A DNA stretch of 64,000 nucleotides from Chthonomonas sp. UBA2785. GTDB lineage: Bacteria; Armatimonadota; Fimbriimonadia; Fimbriimonadales; Fimbriimonadaceae. The notes beneath the pieces are model-generated. The model saw nothing but the letters and a program-made list of their open reading frames with translations. It was not told the origin of the DNA and made no database searches. This document shows, one piece after another, positions 1-8,268 of this stretch; within the stretch, counting starts at the first letter, position 1, and each line of letters opens with the position of its first letter. The position numbers and the translations under genes were made by a program. The stretch is from contig DEIB01000026.1 of NCBI GenBank assembly GCA_002352215.1, positions 62,001 through 126,000 on the forward strand, written 5' to 3'.

Positions 1-1
1 T

Positions 2-1345
2 TGGATCGCCGCTGTCCTTGCCACCTCCCTCCTCTTTGCCGATGATCTGCCCCGTCGGGGTGCCCTCGGGGTTCCGCTGAGCCCGGTCACGCCGGACGTT
101 GCCCAGAGTCTCTCTCTCCCGGCCGGCCAAGGCATCGTGGCCGGAGCCCCGGTGCCCGGACTCACCGCCGCCAATGCCGGCATCAAAACGGGCGACATCA
201 TTGTCCAGGTCAATGGCCGCCCCGCCCAGGCGCAGGGCTTCTCCGCGTGGGTGCGCACCCTCGAAACGGGCTCCCGGGTGACCTTCCGCGTGATGCGAGA
301 TGGCCAGACGGTGGAGCTGGCCGCGCCGCTCACCGAGAAGCCCCGCGACCCGGGCAACGAGAACTTCAAGGTCGAATACAGCTCGGTCAACAGCCATGGC
401 GACCGGATGCGGACCATCATCACCCGCCCCACGGCCGCCGGCAAGCACCCGGGCGTGCTCTTCATCCAAGGCTTCTCGCCGGTCTCGTACGACTACACCC
501 TCGCCACCGCCAAGGGCGATGTCACAACCCTCGATGGGCCGATCCTATTCACCCTCGCGAACTCGAACTTTGTGACCATGCGGGTGGAGAAGCCGGGCGT
601 GGGCGATAGCGAAGGCGGCCCCTTCGAAACGATGGACTTCCTCACGGAGCTGGACATCTACGAGAAGGCGATGGAGCAGCTCCGCCAGCAGCCGAACGTC
701 GACCCGGACAACATCTTCATCTTTGGGCACAGCATGGGCGGCTCGTTCGGGCCGGTCGTGGCCTCCAAGTACCCCACGCGTGGAGTCGTGGTGTACGGCT
801 GCGCGGGCCGCACTTGGTTCGAGTACTTGATGGACACCATCCGCTACCAAGGCTTGGTGGCGGGGCAATCCTACGTGCAGGCCGACCAAGAAGCCCGGCT
901 GGGCGCGCGCATCATGGCTCTGGCGATGATTGAGCGCAAGAGCGCCGAGGAGATCAAGGCCTCGCATCCTGATCTGGCCCAACTGGTGGACGCCTACTTC
1001 CCGGGCGGCATGTTCAACGGCAAGACGCTCGAGTTTTGGCGGCAACTGAACGACCTCAACCACGCCGAGTATTGGGTGAAGACCAACGCACCGGTGCTGG
1101 CCGTGCGGGGAGCCTCCGATTTCGTCACCTATGACATCGACCACAAGACGATTGCGGATACGGTGAACCAGGTGCGACCGGGCCAAGGCGAAAGCATGGT
1201 GCTGCCGAACTCGGACCACCTCTTCCACGCCTTTGCCACCGAGCAAGAAAGCATGGCCAACTTCCAGCGCGGACAGTTCAATAACGACTTCTCCAAGGTC
1301 ATGATTGACTGGTTCCGCAAGATCATGGCGACCCCGCGCTCGTAG
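2..1345 (+). CDS. Exported PDZ-domain alpha/beta hydrolase (5' end cut by window)
   Basis: The frame is open to the left edge, so the start codon lies outside the window; 447 residues are visible. The first visible residues form a hydrophobic stretch (AVLATSLLFA) that reads as the core of a signal peptide, so export is likely. Visible residues about 40-110 resemble a PDZ domain (GIKTGDIIVQVNG). The rest is an alpha/beta hydrolase with the nucleophile elbow GHSMGG (Ser about visible residue 244), a candidate acid in GASDFVTYD and the His in NSDHLFHAF. The likely role is hydrolysis of an ester or peptide outside the cytoplasm; the substrate cannot be read from sequence. A GTG at 137 could be mistaken for the start, but it would remove the signal peptide and the beginning of the PDZ domain. 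A strong terminator follows, so this is the last gene of its transcript. Confidence 0.85.
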   Translation, partial: WIAAVLATSLLFADDLPRRGALGVPLSPVTPDVAQSLSLPAGQGIVAGAPVPGLTAANAGIKTGDIIVQVNGRPAQAQGFSAWVRTLETGSRVTFRVMRDGQTVELAAPLTEKPRDPGNENFKVEYSSVNSHGDRMRTIITRPTAAGKHPGVLFIQGFSPVSYDYTLATAKGDVTTLDGPILFTLANSNFVTMRVEKPGVGDSEGGPFETMDFLTELDIYEKAMEQLRQQPNVDPDNIFIFGHSMGGSFGPVVASKYPTRGVVVYGCAGRTWFEYLMDTIRYQGLVAGQSYVQADQEARLGARIMALAMIERKSAEEIKASHPDLAQLVDAYFPGGMFNGKTLEFWRQLNDLNHAEYWVKTNAPVLAVRGASDFVTYDIDHKTIADTVNQVRPGQGESMVLPNSDHLFHAFATEQESMANFQRGQFNNDFSKVMIDWFRKIMATPRS

Positions 1346-1365
1346 GCTGGCTGCCGCACTTGTGA

Positions 1366-1399
1366 AGCCACTTGTCTCGGCAAGTGGCTCTCTTTTTTT
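1366..1399 (+). terminator. Rho-independent terminator
   Basis: A perfect 9-bp stem (AGCCACTTG / CAAGTGGCT) with a 6-nt loop is followed by CTCTTTTTTT. It sits 20 nt after the PDZ-hydrolase stop codon. Confidence 0.88.
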
Positions 1400-1425
1400 A
1401 AGTGGCGAGCGGGCAGGGATTCGGC

Positions 1426-1431
1426 TAGACT
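1426..1431 (+). promoter_or_regulatory. -10-like box TAGACT of the S10 peptidase gene
   Basis: TAGACT ends exactly 7 nt before the ATG at 1439. That is the distance expected from a -10 box to the transcription start, so the mRNA would be leaderless. No clear -35 box is visible. Confidence 0.55.
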
Positions 1432-1438
1432 CCAGTTG

Positions 1439-2908
1439 ATGTCTGCATTCCTCTCGTGCATGCTGGCGGCGGCGGTGCTCAGCCCAGCCCCGGCGGCACC
1501 TATCCAGCAAAGCGGATCGCAACCCGTGCCGGATGCCGTCACCAAGCACACCATCCAGTTGCCGACGGGTCCGCTCAGCTACACCGCCCACGCCTCGATG
1601 ATCGGGCTCGGCCCCGAAGGGGCTCCGGATTGCCACATGTTCTATGTGGCGTACACCAAGGATGGAGCGGATTTGGGAACCCGCCCGGTGACGTTCGCTT
1701 TCAATGGCGGACCGGGAAGTTCCACCATGTGGTTACACATGGGTTCGCTCGGGCCTAAGCGTGCGCCGATGAACGACGACGGGAGCTTGCCCAAGCCGCC
1801 CTACCAAGCCGTAGACAACCAGGAAACCTGGCTGGATTTCACGGACGTCGTGCTGATTGACGCCCCGGGCACGGGCTACAGCCGCTTGGCCAATTCCGCC
1901 GCGGGCCCGCGCTACTTCGGGGTCAGCCAGGATATCCAAGCCTTCACCAACTTCATTCGGCTGTGGCTGACCAAGCACCAACGCTGGAACTCCCCGCTCT
2001 TCGTGGCGGGCGAGAGCTACGGCGGCATCCGGGGTTCGGGCCTCAGCGCCAGCCTGCTCCGTGCGGGGATTGCCATTCATGGCTTCATCAGCATCTCGGG
2101 CACTAGTAGCTACCTCACCCTGGACGGCATGCGCGGCAACGATGTCACCTACCTCGGTTTCCTGCCCTCGCTGGCGGCCACGGCTTGGTATCACAAGCGG
2201 CTCGATCGGCGCTTTACGAGCGTGGAGCAAGTGGCCAAGGAAGCAGTCGCATTTGTGGATAACGAATACGCCGCTGCGCTCCAACGAGGGGACAGCCTGA
2301 CGGACGCCGAGAAGGATCGCATTGCCGGCAAGATGTCGCAGCTCTTGGGCATTAGCAAGGAGTACATCCTGGCCGCCAATCTGCGCGTCTCCGAGTTCTC
2401 CTTCTTCCGCGAGCTTCTCCGCGATCAGCGCCTGACCGTCGGACGGCTGGATAGCCGCATCACCGGCAAGGAAGAGCTGGGCGTGGGCGACCGGGGCTCA
2501 GGCGACCCGAGCGACGGGGCCATCACCCCGCCCTACACGGCCGCCATCAATGACTACTTGACCCGCGACCTGCAGATCAAGGCCCCCTATCCGTACCTGA
2601 ACTACGGTTCGGTCCGCCCGTGGGAAGAGCCGGAGGGTTCCTACGCCGAAACGGCTTCGGAACTCCGCTTTGTGCTGGCCCGCAACCCGCACTTCCGGGT
2701 GCTGTACGCCTGCGGCTACTACGATCTGGCCTGCCCGTTCCACGCCACCATGTACACGCTCAACCACATGGGGTTGGATAAGGAATCCCGGTCGCGCGTC
2801 TCGTTCACCTACTATCCGGCGGGGCACATGATGTACACGGAAGTGTCGTCGCGCATCAAGTTCCACGCCGATGTGCGTGAGTTCGTGAAGGCCTGCCTGG
2901 CCAACTAA
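1439..2908 (+). CDS. Secreted serine carboxypeptidase, family S10
   Basis: A 489-residue protein with an N-terminal signal peptide (hydrophobic residues about 3-18). The S10 catalytic triad is readable: Ser193 in GESYGG, Asp429 in CGYYDLACPF, His463 in PAGHMMY. The oxyanion-hole region FNGGPGSS near residue 85 is also characteristic. S10 enzymes remove C-terminal residues from peptides, usually outside the cytoplasm. I chose the ATG at 1439 over the TTG immediately before it (1436), because ATG lies 7 nt after a TAGACT box. It follows a terminator and is followed by another, so it is monocistronic. Length fits the family. Confidence 0.93.
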   Translation: MSAFLSCMLAAAVLSPAPAAPIQQSGSQPVPDAVTKHTIQLPTGPLSYTAHASMIGLGPEGAPDCHMFYVAYTKDGADLGTRPVTFAFNGGPGSSTMWLHMGSLGPKRAPMNDDGSLPKPPYQAVDNQETWLDFTDVVLIDAPGTGYSRLANSAAGPRYFGVSQDIQAFTNFIRLWLTKHQRWNSPLFVAGESYGGIRGSGLSASLLRAGIAIHGFISISGTSSYLTLDGMRGNDVTYLGFLPSLAATAWYHKRLDRRFTSVEQVAKEAVAFVDNEYAAALQRGDSLTDAEKDRIAGKMSQLLGISKEYILAANLRVSEFSFFRELLRDQRLTVGRLDSRITGKEELGVGDRGSGDPSDGAITPPYTAAINDYLTRDLQIKAPYPYLNYGSVRPWEEPEGSYAETASELRFVLARNPHFRVLYACGYYDLACPFHATMYTLNHMGLDKESRSRVSFTYYPAGHMMYTEVSSRIKFHADVREFVKACLAN

Positions 2909-2928
2909 TCCCGATCATTGAACCGGTT

Positions 2929-2963
2929 ACCGCGCGGGCTACGAAGCTCGCGCGGTTTCTTTT
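2929..2963 (+). terminator. Rho-independent terminator
   Basis: A 12-bp stem (ACCGCGCGGGCT / AGCTCGCGCGGT, one G-U pair) closes a 4-nt ACGA loop and is followed by TTCTTTTT. It ends the S10 carboxypeptidase transcript. Confidence 0.88.
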
Positions 2964-2979
2964 TCGGTAAGGTGATCGC

Positions 2980-4032
2980 ATGAGCCAACCCACTCCCGCC
3001 TACGCCGTTCACGCCCCGGATGCCCCGCTCGTCCCGTGGTCGGTGGACCGCCGCGAGCCCGGCCCGAAGGACGTGCGCATTGAGATTCTCTACTGCGGGG
3101 TGTGCCACAGCGACCTCCACTTTGCGCGGAACGAGTGGGGATTCTCCCAGTACCCGTTGGTGCCCGGCCACGAGATCGTCGGGGTCGTGGAAGCCGTGGG
3201 TAGCGAGGTCAGCAAGTATCAAGTGGGCGACCGCGTGGGCGTGGGGTGCATGGTCAACTCTTGCCGCACGTGCGCCTCTTGCCAAGAAGGGGAAGAACAG
3301 TACTGCGAGAGCGGCATGGTGGGCACCTACAACGGCACCGATCGCGACGGCACCATTACTTACGGGGGCTATTCCACGCACATCGTGACGGATGAAGACT
3401 TCGTGCTTCGCATCCCCGAGAATCTGCCGCTGGATGCCGCCGCGCCGCTGCTGTGTGCGGGCATCACCACCTACAGCCCGCTCCACCACTTTGGGGTGAA
3501 GGCCGGCATGCGCGTGGGCATCGTAGGTCTGGGTGGCCTGGGGCACATGGGGGTCAAGTTCGCCAAGGCCATGGGCGCCCACACCAGCGTGCTCAGCCAC
3601 TCCCCGGGCAAAGAGGCGGATGCCCTGGCGCTGGGGGCGGATGAGTTCATTGTCACCCGCGACCCGGAGGCGCTGGGGGCTTACGCCAACTCGTTTGACT
3701 TCTTGCTGAATACGGTTTCGGCGGCCCACGACCTCAACCTGTATTTGAGCTTGCTGAAGCGCGATGGCCGTATGGTGCTGGTGGGCTTGCCCGACCCGAC
3801 TCCGGTGGCGGCGTTCCCTTTGGTGATCAAGCGGCGATCGTTGAGCGGCTCATTGATTGGGGGGATCCGCGAGACACAGGAGATGCTGGATTTCTGCGCG
3901 CAGCACGACATTGTGTGCGACATCGAGCGCATTGGCATGCAGGAGATCAACGAAGCCTACGAGCGCATGCTGCGCAGCGACGTGAAGTACCGGTTTGTGA
4001 TTGATCTGGCGTCGCTGAAGGCAGGATCGTAG
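2980..4032 (+). CDS. Zinc-dependent NAD(P) alcohol dehydrogenase (cinnamyl-alcohol/YahK type)
   Basis: A 350-residue medium-chain dehydrogenase. The catalytic-zinc region GVCHSDLH and GHEIVG, the structural-zinc cysteines (CRTCASCQEGEEQYC) and the Rossmann loop GLGGLGHMGVKFAK are all intact. This family reduces aldehydes or oxidises primary alcohols with NADP(H); the physiological substrate is unknown. AGGTGAT lies 5 nt before the ATG and is a good ribosome binding site, although the same bases include a TAAGGT that could act as a -10 box. Terminators or hairpins flank it on both sides, so it is probably transcribed alone. Confidence 0.93.
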   Translation: MSQPTPAYAVHAPDAPLVPWSVDRREPGPKDVRIEILYCGVCHSDLHFARNEWGFSQYPLVPGHEIVGVVEAVGSEVSKYQVGDRVGVGCMVNSCRTCASCQEGEEQYCESGMVGTYNGTDRDGTITYGGYSTHIVTDEDFVLRIPENLPLDAAAPLLCAGITTYSPLHHFGVKAGMRVGIVGLGGLGHMGVKFAKAMGAHTSVLSHSPGKEADALALGADEFIVTRDPEALGAYANSFDFLLNTVSAAHDLNLYLSLLKRDGRMVLVGLPDPTPVAAFPLVIKRRSLSGSLIGGIRETQEMLDFCAQHDIVCDIERIGMQEINEAYERMLRSDVKYRFVIDLASLKAGS

Positions 4033-4048
4033 CGGGGGACTCCCCCGC
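4032..4048 (+). other. GC-rich hairpin after the alcohol dehydrogenase
   Basis: GCGGGGG-ACT-CCCCCGC forms a perfect 7-bp stem overlapping the last base of the stop codon. There is no T-tract behind it, so intrinsic termination is uncertain. Confidence 0.4.
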
Positions 4049-4099
4049 AATTCTGCGGGAAGATGTCGCGTCTTTTCCTGATCTTAACGAACGCCTGTG

Positions 4100-4105
4100 T
4101 ATACT
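4100..4105 (+). promoter_or_regulatory. -10 box TATACT of the first PEP-CTERM gene
   Basis: TATACT is 7 nt upstream of the GTG start at 4113, the same spacing and hexamer as at the paralogous gene downstream (4886-4891). Predicts a leaderless transcript. Confidence 0.65.
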
Positions 4106-4112
4106 CATAGGC

Positions 4113-4754
4113 GTGTTTTCTTTGCGATTGAATTCTATGGTAGGGACGCTGGCACTGGTGCTGGTAGCGAGTCAGGCTTCGGCTCAGGCCCTCAGCTACA
4201 CCTTTGATTCAGACAATGAAGGTTGGCGCCGTGCCGACTTCAATGCTTCCACGCTCGTGCTTACCGACATCGGGCCGGCCACGTGGAACTCGGGCGGCTT
4301 CATTGACGGCGACGACTTTAGTGGGTGGGCATTCCACCTCAGCCCGTTGCTCTCGGGCGGTTATGCGGGGGCGACCTCGGTCAGCTTCGATCACTCCACG
4401 CAAGGTGCCGGTGGGCTCTTCCCGTTGTTGGTGATGACGAACGGCACCGAAGCGATCTACCGTGAAGAAGCCCCAGCGGGGGGCGGTGCGTTTGTCTCCT
4501 GCAACTACAGTCTCACCGATCCGACGGGATGGAAGTACGGTAACGGGTCGGGTTTCCGCGATGCCACGCAGGCCGACATTGACAGCGTGCTGGCCGGCTT
4601 GACCCGCATTGGTGTGAGTTCTGATATCGCGAACGGGGCGGACTACACCCGACTGGACAACGTGACCGTGGTGCCGGAACCGGCCTCGATGATCGCGCTG
4701 GGTGCGGGCCTGGTGGCCATGCTCCGCCGCCGCGCCGTGGCCAAGTCGAAGTAA
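4113..4754 (+). CDS. PEP-CTERM sorting-domain protein, copy 1
   Basis: A 213-residue exported protein with a signal peptide (residues about 5-24), a beta-rich central region and a C-terminal PEP-CTERM signal: VPEPAS at residue 187, a hydrophobic helix (MIALGAGLVAML) and a basic RRR tail. PEP-CTERM proteins are processed by exosortase and delivered to the cell surface or exopolysaccharide; no exosortase lies in this window. The protein is closely similar throughout to the next gene (shared FSYTFD/LSYTFD, GWRRADF, GPATWNSGGFID, IYREEAP), so the two are a tandem duplication. Translation starts at GTG without a Shine-Dalgarno sequence, 7 nt after a TATACT box. Confidence 0.88.
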   Translation: MFSLRLNSMVGTLALVLVASQASAQALSYTFDSDNEGWRRADFNASTLVLTDIGPATWNSGGFIDGDDFSGWAFHLSPLLSGGYAGATSVSFDHSTQGAGGLFPLLVMTNGTEAIYREEAPAGGGAFVSCNYSLTDPTGWKYGNGSGFRDATQADIDSVLAGLTRIGVSSDIANGADYTRLDNVTVVPEPASMIALGAGLVAMLRRRAVAKSK

Positions 4755-4776
4755 AGCTTCGCCTCGCAAATGATAA

Positions 4777-4817
4777 GCCGGAGTTGCCCTCGTTCGGGCC
4801 GCTCCGGCCTCTTTTTT
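4777..4817 (+). terminator. Rho-independent terminator
   Basis: GCCGGAG pairs with CTCCGGC, with an inner GCCC/GGGC stem, followed by CTCTTTTTT. It separates the two PEP-CTERM genes, so each has its own transcript. Confidence 0.85.
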
Positions 4818-4885
4818 CTTCCTCACCCAGCCCCGTAAACTCTTCGGGAATGTTGCGCACGCAACTAAATGTGGGGATTTCTATG

Positions 4886-4891
4886 TATACT
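4886..4891 (+). promoter_or_regulatory. -10 box TATACT of the second PEP-CTERM gene
   Basis: TATACT, then 7 nt, then GTG at 4899, identical in arrangement to copy 1. This conservation supports the GTG over the upstream ATG at 4869. Confidence 0.65.
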
Positions 4892-4898
4892 TGGGGGC

Positions 4899-5537
4899 GT
4901 GTATTCCGTTCGAATTCTCCCTGTGCTTGGAGCTCTTTCGCTGATCCTCGCCGCCTCTCAGGCGTCGGCCCAAGCGTTCAGCTATACGTTTGACACGACC
5001 AATCAAGGCTGGCGGCGCGCTGACTTTAGCCCGACCACGATGGTTCTGACTGACCTCGGCCCGGCGACCTGGAACAGCGGTGGATTCATTGATGCCGACG
5101 ACTTTAGCGGCTACGCCTTCCACGTGAGTCCCTTGCTCACGGGCAACTACGCCGGGGCGACCAGTATCAGCTTTGATCACTCGACGCAAGTCACGGGCAC
5201 CCTGTTGCCGTTCTTGGTGCTGACCAATGGCAGCGAGGCGATTTACCGCGAAGAAGCCCCGACTGGCGGGGGTGCCTACGCGCACTACAACTACAGCCTG
5301 ACCGACAACACCGGCTGGAAGTACGGCAATGGCGTGAACTTCCGCAACGCTACCCAGGCGGACATGGCGAACGTGCTGGCCGGACTCACGCGTATTGGAA
5401 TCAGCGCGGACATTGCCTCTGGCGTTGACTACACCCGCGTGGACAACGTGACGGTGGTGCCGGAACCTGCTTCTATGGTGGCGCTTGGCCTTGGTCTGGC
5501 AGCCATGCTCCGCCGTCGTTCGCAAAAAGCAAACTAA
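4899..5537 (+). CDS. PEP-CTERM sorting-domain protein, copy 2
   Basis: A 212-residue paralogue of the preceding gene: signal peptide (ending near ASQASAQ), the same beta-rich body, and the C-terminal signal VPEPAS, hydrophobic helix and RRRSQK tail. An ATG 30 nt upstream (4869) is in frame, but it lies before the TATACT box and would add residues that copy 1 lacks, so I place the start at GTG 4899. Function is unknown beyond presumed exosortase-dependent surface sorting. The two copies probably arose by local duplication including the promoter. Confidence 0.87.
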   Translation: MYSVRILPVLGALSLILAASQASAQAFSYTFDTTNQGWRRADFSPTTMVLTDLGPATWNSGGFIDADDFSGYAFHVSPLLTGNYAGATSISFDHSTQVTGTLLPFLVLTNGSEAIYREEAPTGGGAYAHYNYSLTDNTGWKYGNGVNFRNATQADMANVLAGLTRIGISADIASGVDYTRVDNVTVVPEPASMVALGLGLAAMLRRRSQKAN

Positions 5538-5542
5538 GTCAG

Positions 5543-5548
5543 TAAACT
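5543..5548 (+). promoter_or_regulatory. -10-like box TAAACT upstream of the Gfo/Idh/MocA gene
   Basis: TAAACT is 7 nt before an ATG (5556) that opens a four-codon ORF ending in TAA directly before the GTG at 5571 used by the gene. Confidence 0.45.
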
Positions 5549-5570
5549 GCTGGGCATGGGGGTGGCGTAA

Positions 5571-6725
5571 GTGGCGCACAAGGGCGCATCCCTCCACCCA
5601 GGGCGCCTGGGGGTGGGCATCGTTGGGCTGCACGAGGGCTTGACCCTGCTCAAAGCCCTCTCCCACACCGTGCCGGACGCGCTTTCCACGAGCCGCCCGG
5701 CGAGGGACGGCGAGGCCACCCGTTGCCAGTTTGCCTTCGCCGCCGCTGGCTGCGACCAGGACGAAGGAAAGTGCACGCGCGCCCGCGAAGTCGCCCCGGG
5801 CACCCCCACTACCACCAGTTTCGATGAGCTCCTGCAGCGGGAAGATGTGGCGGTCGTGGCCATCTACACCCCCGACGCCAGCCACGGCGAACTGATTGAG
5901 CGGGCCATGCGGGCGGGCAAGCATGTGATTTGCACCAAGCCTCTGGTGGTGACAGTGGCGGAAGCCGGGCGCATCAGGCGGGTGGCCGAGGAAACCGGAA
6001 TGCGCCTGCAAGTGGGGCAGAGCACGCGCTTTTTCCCGCCCTTTGCGCAGCAGCGGGCGGCTTTCGAGCGTGGCGAGCTCGGCGCCCTGGACCTCATTGA
6101 TACGCACTACATCCACCGGATGGATTGGTTCTACGAGAAATCGCCGTGGGCCAAGGACACCACGGACTGGATATTCCTGGGCATGAGCCACCCGCTGGAC
6201 TTGCTGACCTGGTACGGGGGGCGGGCCGAAACCGTAACGGCGACGAGCACGCAAAGTGCTTTGTCCCGCTCTTTCGGCGCGGCGGGGGCGGATATCTACA
6301 GCGTGAACGTGGAGTTTGCCGATGGGCGGATCGGGCGCGCCCTGGGCCACTACGGCCTGGTGGAACTCCCGAGTGCGCGCAATGCCATAGAGTGCATGCT
6401 TTATGGCGACAAGGGCACCAGCCAGGCGCAATACCACGATATGCGCTACCGGCAGACGGGGCTAAGCGGTGAAGAGGTGCTGGTGGATCGGCTTTACGCC
6501 GGGCGCGGGCCGTACTTTAACAACGAAGTGCACGGCATGCATTACGGCGAGTTTGCGGCGTACACCGACCACTTTGCTCAGGCGATTCTCGAGGGCACGC
6601 CCAACCAACCTGACCTGACCAGCGGGCTAGAAACCTTTGCGCTGATGGAAGCCGCACGCCGCTCGGCTTTGCGTGGTCAGTCCGTGCGAGTGGATGAGGT
6701 CTGGGCGGAGATGGCGGCTAGCTAA
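5571..6725 (+). CDS. Gfo/Idh/MocA-family oxidoreductase
   Basis: A 384-residue NAD(P)-dependent dehydrogenase of the Gfo/Idh/MocA family. The N-terminal Rossmann fold begins at LGVGIVGLHEG. The family motif appears as KHVICTKPL (residues about 117-125), carrying the conserved Lys-Pro, followed by the C-terminal alpha/beta substrate domain. These enzymes oxidise or reduce sugars and cyclitols; the substrate here is unknown, although two fucosidases lie 10 kb away. The start is uncertain: the only in-frame start close to the promoter-like TAAACT (ATG 5556) is cut off by a TAA after four codons, so GTG 5571 is used. Confidence 0.88.
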   Translation: MAHKGASLHPGRLGVGIVGLHEGLTLLKALSHTVPDALSTSRPARDGEATRCQFAFAAAGCDQDEGKCTRAREVAPGTPTTTSFDELLQREDVAVVAIYTPDASHGELIERAMRAGKHVICTKPLVVTVAEAGRIRRVAEETGMRLQVGQSTRFFPPFAQQRAAFERGELGALDLIDTHYIHRMDWFYEKSPWAKDTTDWIFLGMSHPLDLLTWYGGRAETVTATSTQSALSRSFGAAGADIYSVNVEFADGRIGRALGHYGLVELPSARNAIECMLYGDKGTSQAQYHDMRYRQTGLSGEEVLVDRLYAGRGPYFNNEVHGMHYGEFAAYTDHFAQAILEGTPNQPDLTSGLETFALMEAARRSALRGQSVRVDEVWAEMAAS

Positions 6726-6787
6726 CTGGGGGGGAGGCGCCGGGATTGCAACCTAGAGATTGCGCACTAAGTAGGGAGAATTATTGA

Positions 6788-7567
6788 ATGAGTCCTGAGC
6801 CATCGCCCGAATACAGCGATAAGGATGTGACCCGGATTCTACGCCGGGCGGCTGAGTTGCAAGAGCAAGCCGGATCCCCCGCCCGGAGCGGGCAGGGCGC
6901 ATCGCGGGAAGACCTCAAGCGGATTGGGGGCGAGGTGGGCATTGACCCCGCCTTTATTGAAGCCGCTATGGCCGAGGGGCTGGATGCGGGCGTCGCCGCC
7001 GACCACCAGGGGCAGTCGCGGTGGCTGGGAGCACCCCCGCAATACGCCATCGAGCGGGTGATTCCCGGGCAGCTCACTCCCGAATCCTGGGGCACCCTGG
7101 TCGGCATGCTCAACCACCACTTTAAGCAATCCAAGGCGGGCAAGGTCTCGGGTGGATTTCACTCCTGGAAGTACAAGCATGACCTCGGGAGCGTGTATGT
7201 CTCCGCCATCCAAACGGAGGCGGGCGCACACCTGAAGCTGGAGCTGGATATTGACGGGGGCATTGTTGCAGGCATCGTGCCGACCACCATTGCGTGGTTT
7301 GCCACGACCTCGCTGCTGTTTGCCAACGACGCGCTGCGTCCGTGGCTTTCTATGTTGCTTTCTGCGGGGGCCCTGGTCGGGCTGGGTACCTCATTTCGGG
7401 CATCGGTGCGGAGTTGGTGGGTCAAGGATCGCCGACGCAACGCGGCCTTGTTCGATCAACTCGCGAGTGCAATATCCTCGTCACCGGTGAGCGCACTGGA
7501 AACGGCCACGCCGGTGCTGACAGAAGTAGGAACCGTGGACTCGACCGAGACGCTCTCCACTTCTTAG
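6788..7567 (+). CDS. Conserved membrane protein of unknown function
   Basis: A 259-residue protein I cannot assign to a named family. The N-terminal 60 residues are a charged helical segment (DVTRILRRAAELQ and EDLKRIGGEVGIDPAFIEAAM), a type that recurs at the start of uncharacterised bacterial membrane proteins. Two hydrophobic segments follow at about residues 157-200 (IVPTTIAWFATTSLLF and a Leu/Gly-rich stretch). The C-terminus is polar. AGGGAGA lies about 9 nt upstream of the ATG, so initiation is by Shine-Dalgarno. Its 3' end overlaps that of the convergent DUF4287 gene by 4 bp. Confidence 0.78.
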   Translation: MSPEPSPEYSDKDVTRILRRAAELQEQAGSPARSGQGASREDLKRIGGEVGIDPAFIEAAMAEGLDAGVAADHQGQSRWLGAPPQYAIERVIPGQLTPESWGTLVGMLNHHFKQSKAGKVSGGFHSWKYKHDLGSVYVSAIQTEAGAHLKLELDIDGGIVAGIVPTTIAWFATTSLLFANDALRPWLSMLLSAGALVGLGTSFRASVRSWWVKDRRRNAALFDQLASAISSSPVSALETATPVLTEVGTVDSTETLSTS

Positions 7568-8136
7568 CCGGCCGCGTCGAACGCTTGCTTCAGCCAGCCC
7601 TTGAGTTCTTCGTTGACTTCATCAGTTGAGCTGAGACGCACTTTGTATTGGCACATGCCCCCGGGGGCTTGCGCGACGAGGCGCTCGGCGGATGGGGTGA
7701 GATCCTTGGCGTTGATGCCGACCTCGATCTGGGTTTTGGTGGCCGGGCCGACCATGGCGAACTGCTTCTTGCGGCGCAGACTGACGTAGCCCTTCTTGGG
7801 GGCGACTTCAAAGTCACCAAACGGTTGAATCGCGGCCATGAGGACCTCGTGAATCGGACGGAGGTCAGCCTTGGGGCCGGTATAGATCTCGTCGAGCACC
7901 GCATCCTCGCTCTTGCCGGCGGCCGCGCTGGCCCCGTCGGTCTGCTTGGCCAGATGGACGACGGTGTTGGCATCGCCGTGGCCAAGGCCGAAGGTTTCCA
8001 TCAAGTGCGAGCGGAGTTCACCGTGCTTCGTCAGGCCGCTTTGCTGCAGGATCGCGCGGAATTCGTCCAGCGACTTGCCGGTCTTGGCCTGGATATTGGC
8101 CAGCTGCGTCGCTATAGCCTTGTCTACACTCGACAT
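7564..8136 (-). CDS. DUF4287/DUF5655-type protein
   Basis: A 190-residue protein. Residues about 1-70 match the DUF4287 pattern (QAKTGKSLDEFRAILQQSG, then FGLGHGDANTVVHLAK). The C-terminal half matches the DUF5655-like region (KKGYVSLRRKKQFAMV, then TKTQIEVGIN). No biochemical function is established. I place the start at ATG 8136 (protein MSSVDK) rather than further upstream, because TAGCCT lies exactly 7 nt before it. A second DUF4287 member is encoded at 22730-23275. Confidence 0.85.
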   Translation of the reverse strand: MSSVDKAIATQLANIQAKTGKSLDEFRAILQQSGLTKHGELRSHLMETFGLGHGDANTVVHLAKQTDGASAAAGKSEDAVLDEIYTGPKADLRPIHEVLMAAIQPFGDFEVAPKKGYVSLRRKKQFAMVGPATKTQIEVGINAKDLTPSAERLVAQAPGGMCQYKVRLSSTDEVNEELKGWLKQAFDAAG

Positions 8137-8143
8137 GCGGTCG

Positions 8144-8149
8144 AGGCTA
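8144..8149 (-). promoter_or_regulatory. -10-like box TAGCCT of the DUF4287 gene
   Basis: On the minus strand TAGCCT is followed by 7 nt and the ATG at 8136; predicts a leaderless transcript. Confidence 0.45.
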
Positions 8150-8268
8150 CCTGTGGGGCTGCCTAGCATGCCAAGGGGGTGGTGAACAGCACTTTGCCTG
8201 TAGAGGGATTACAAGGGCCAGGGCACCTCCAGAGGTATCTTTGGTGCAATGAATCAAGGAAAGCTTGC

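Noticed and set aside
545..1636. Long ORF on the minus strand across the hydrolase and peptidase genes
   Set aside because: It is antisense to two well-supported genes with complete motifs and shows Arg/His/Gly-rich translation typical of GC-rich shadow frames.
4881..6437. Long minus-strand ORF over the PEP-CTERM and oxidoreductase genes
   Set aside because: No recognisable motif; it is antisense to genes with clear domains.
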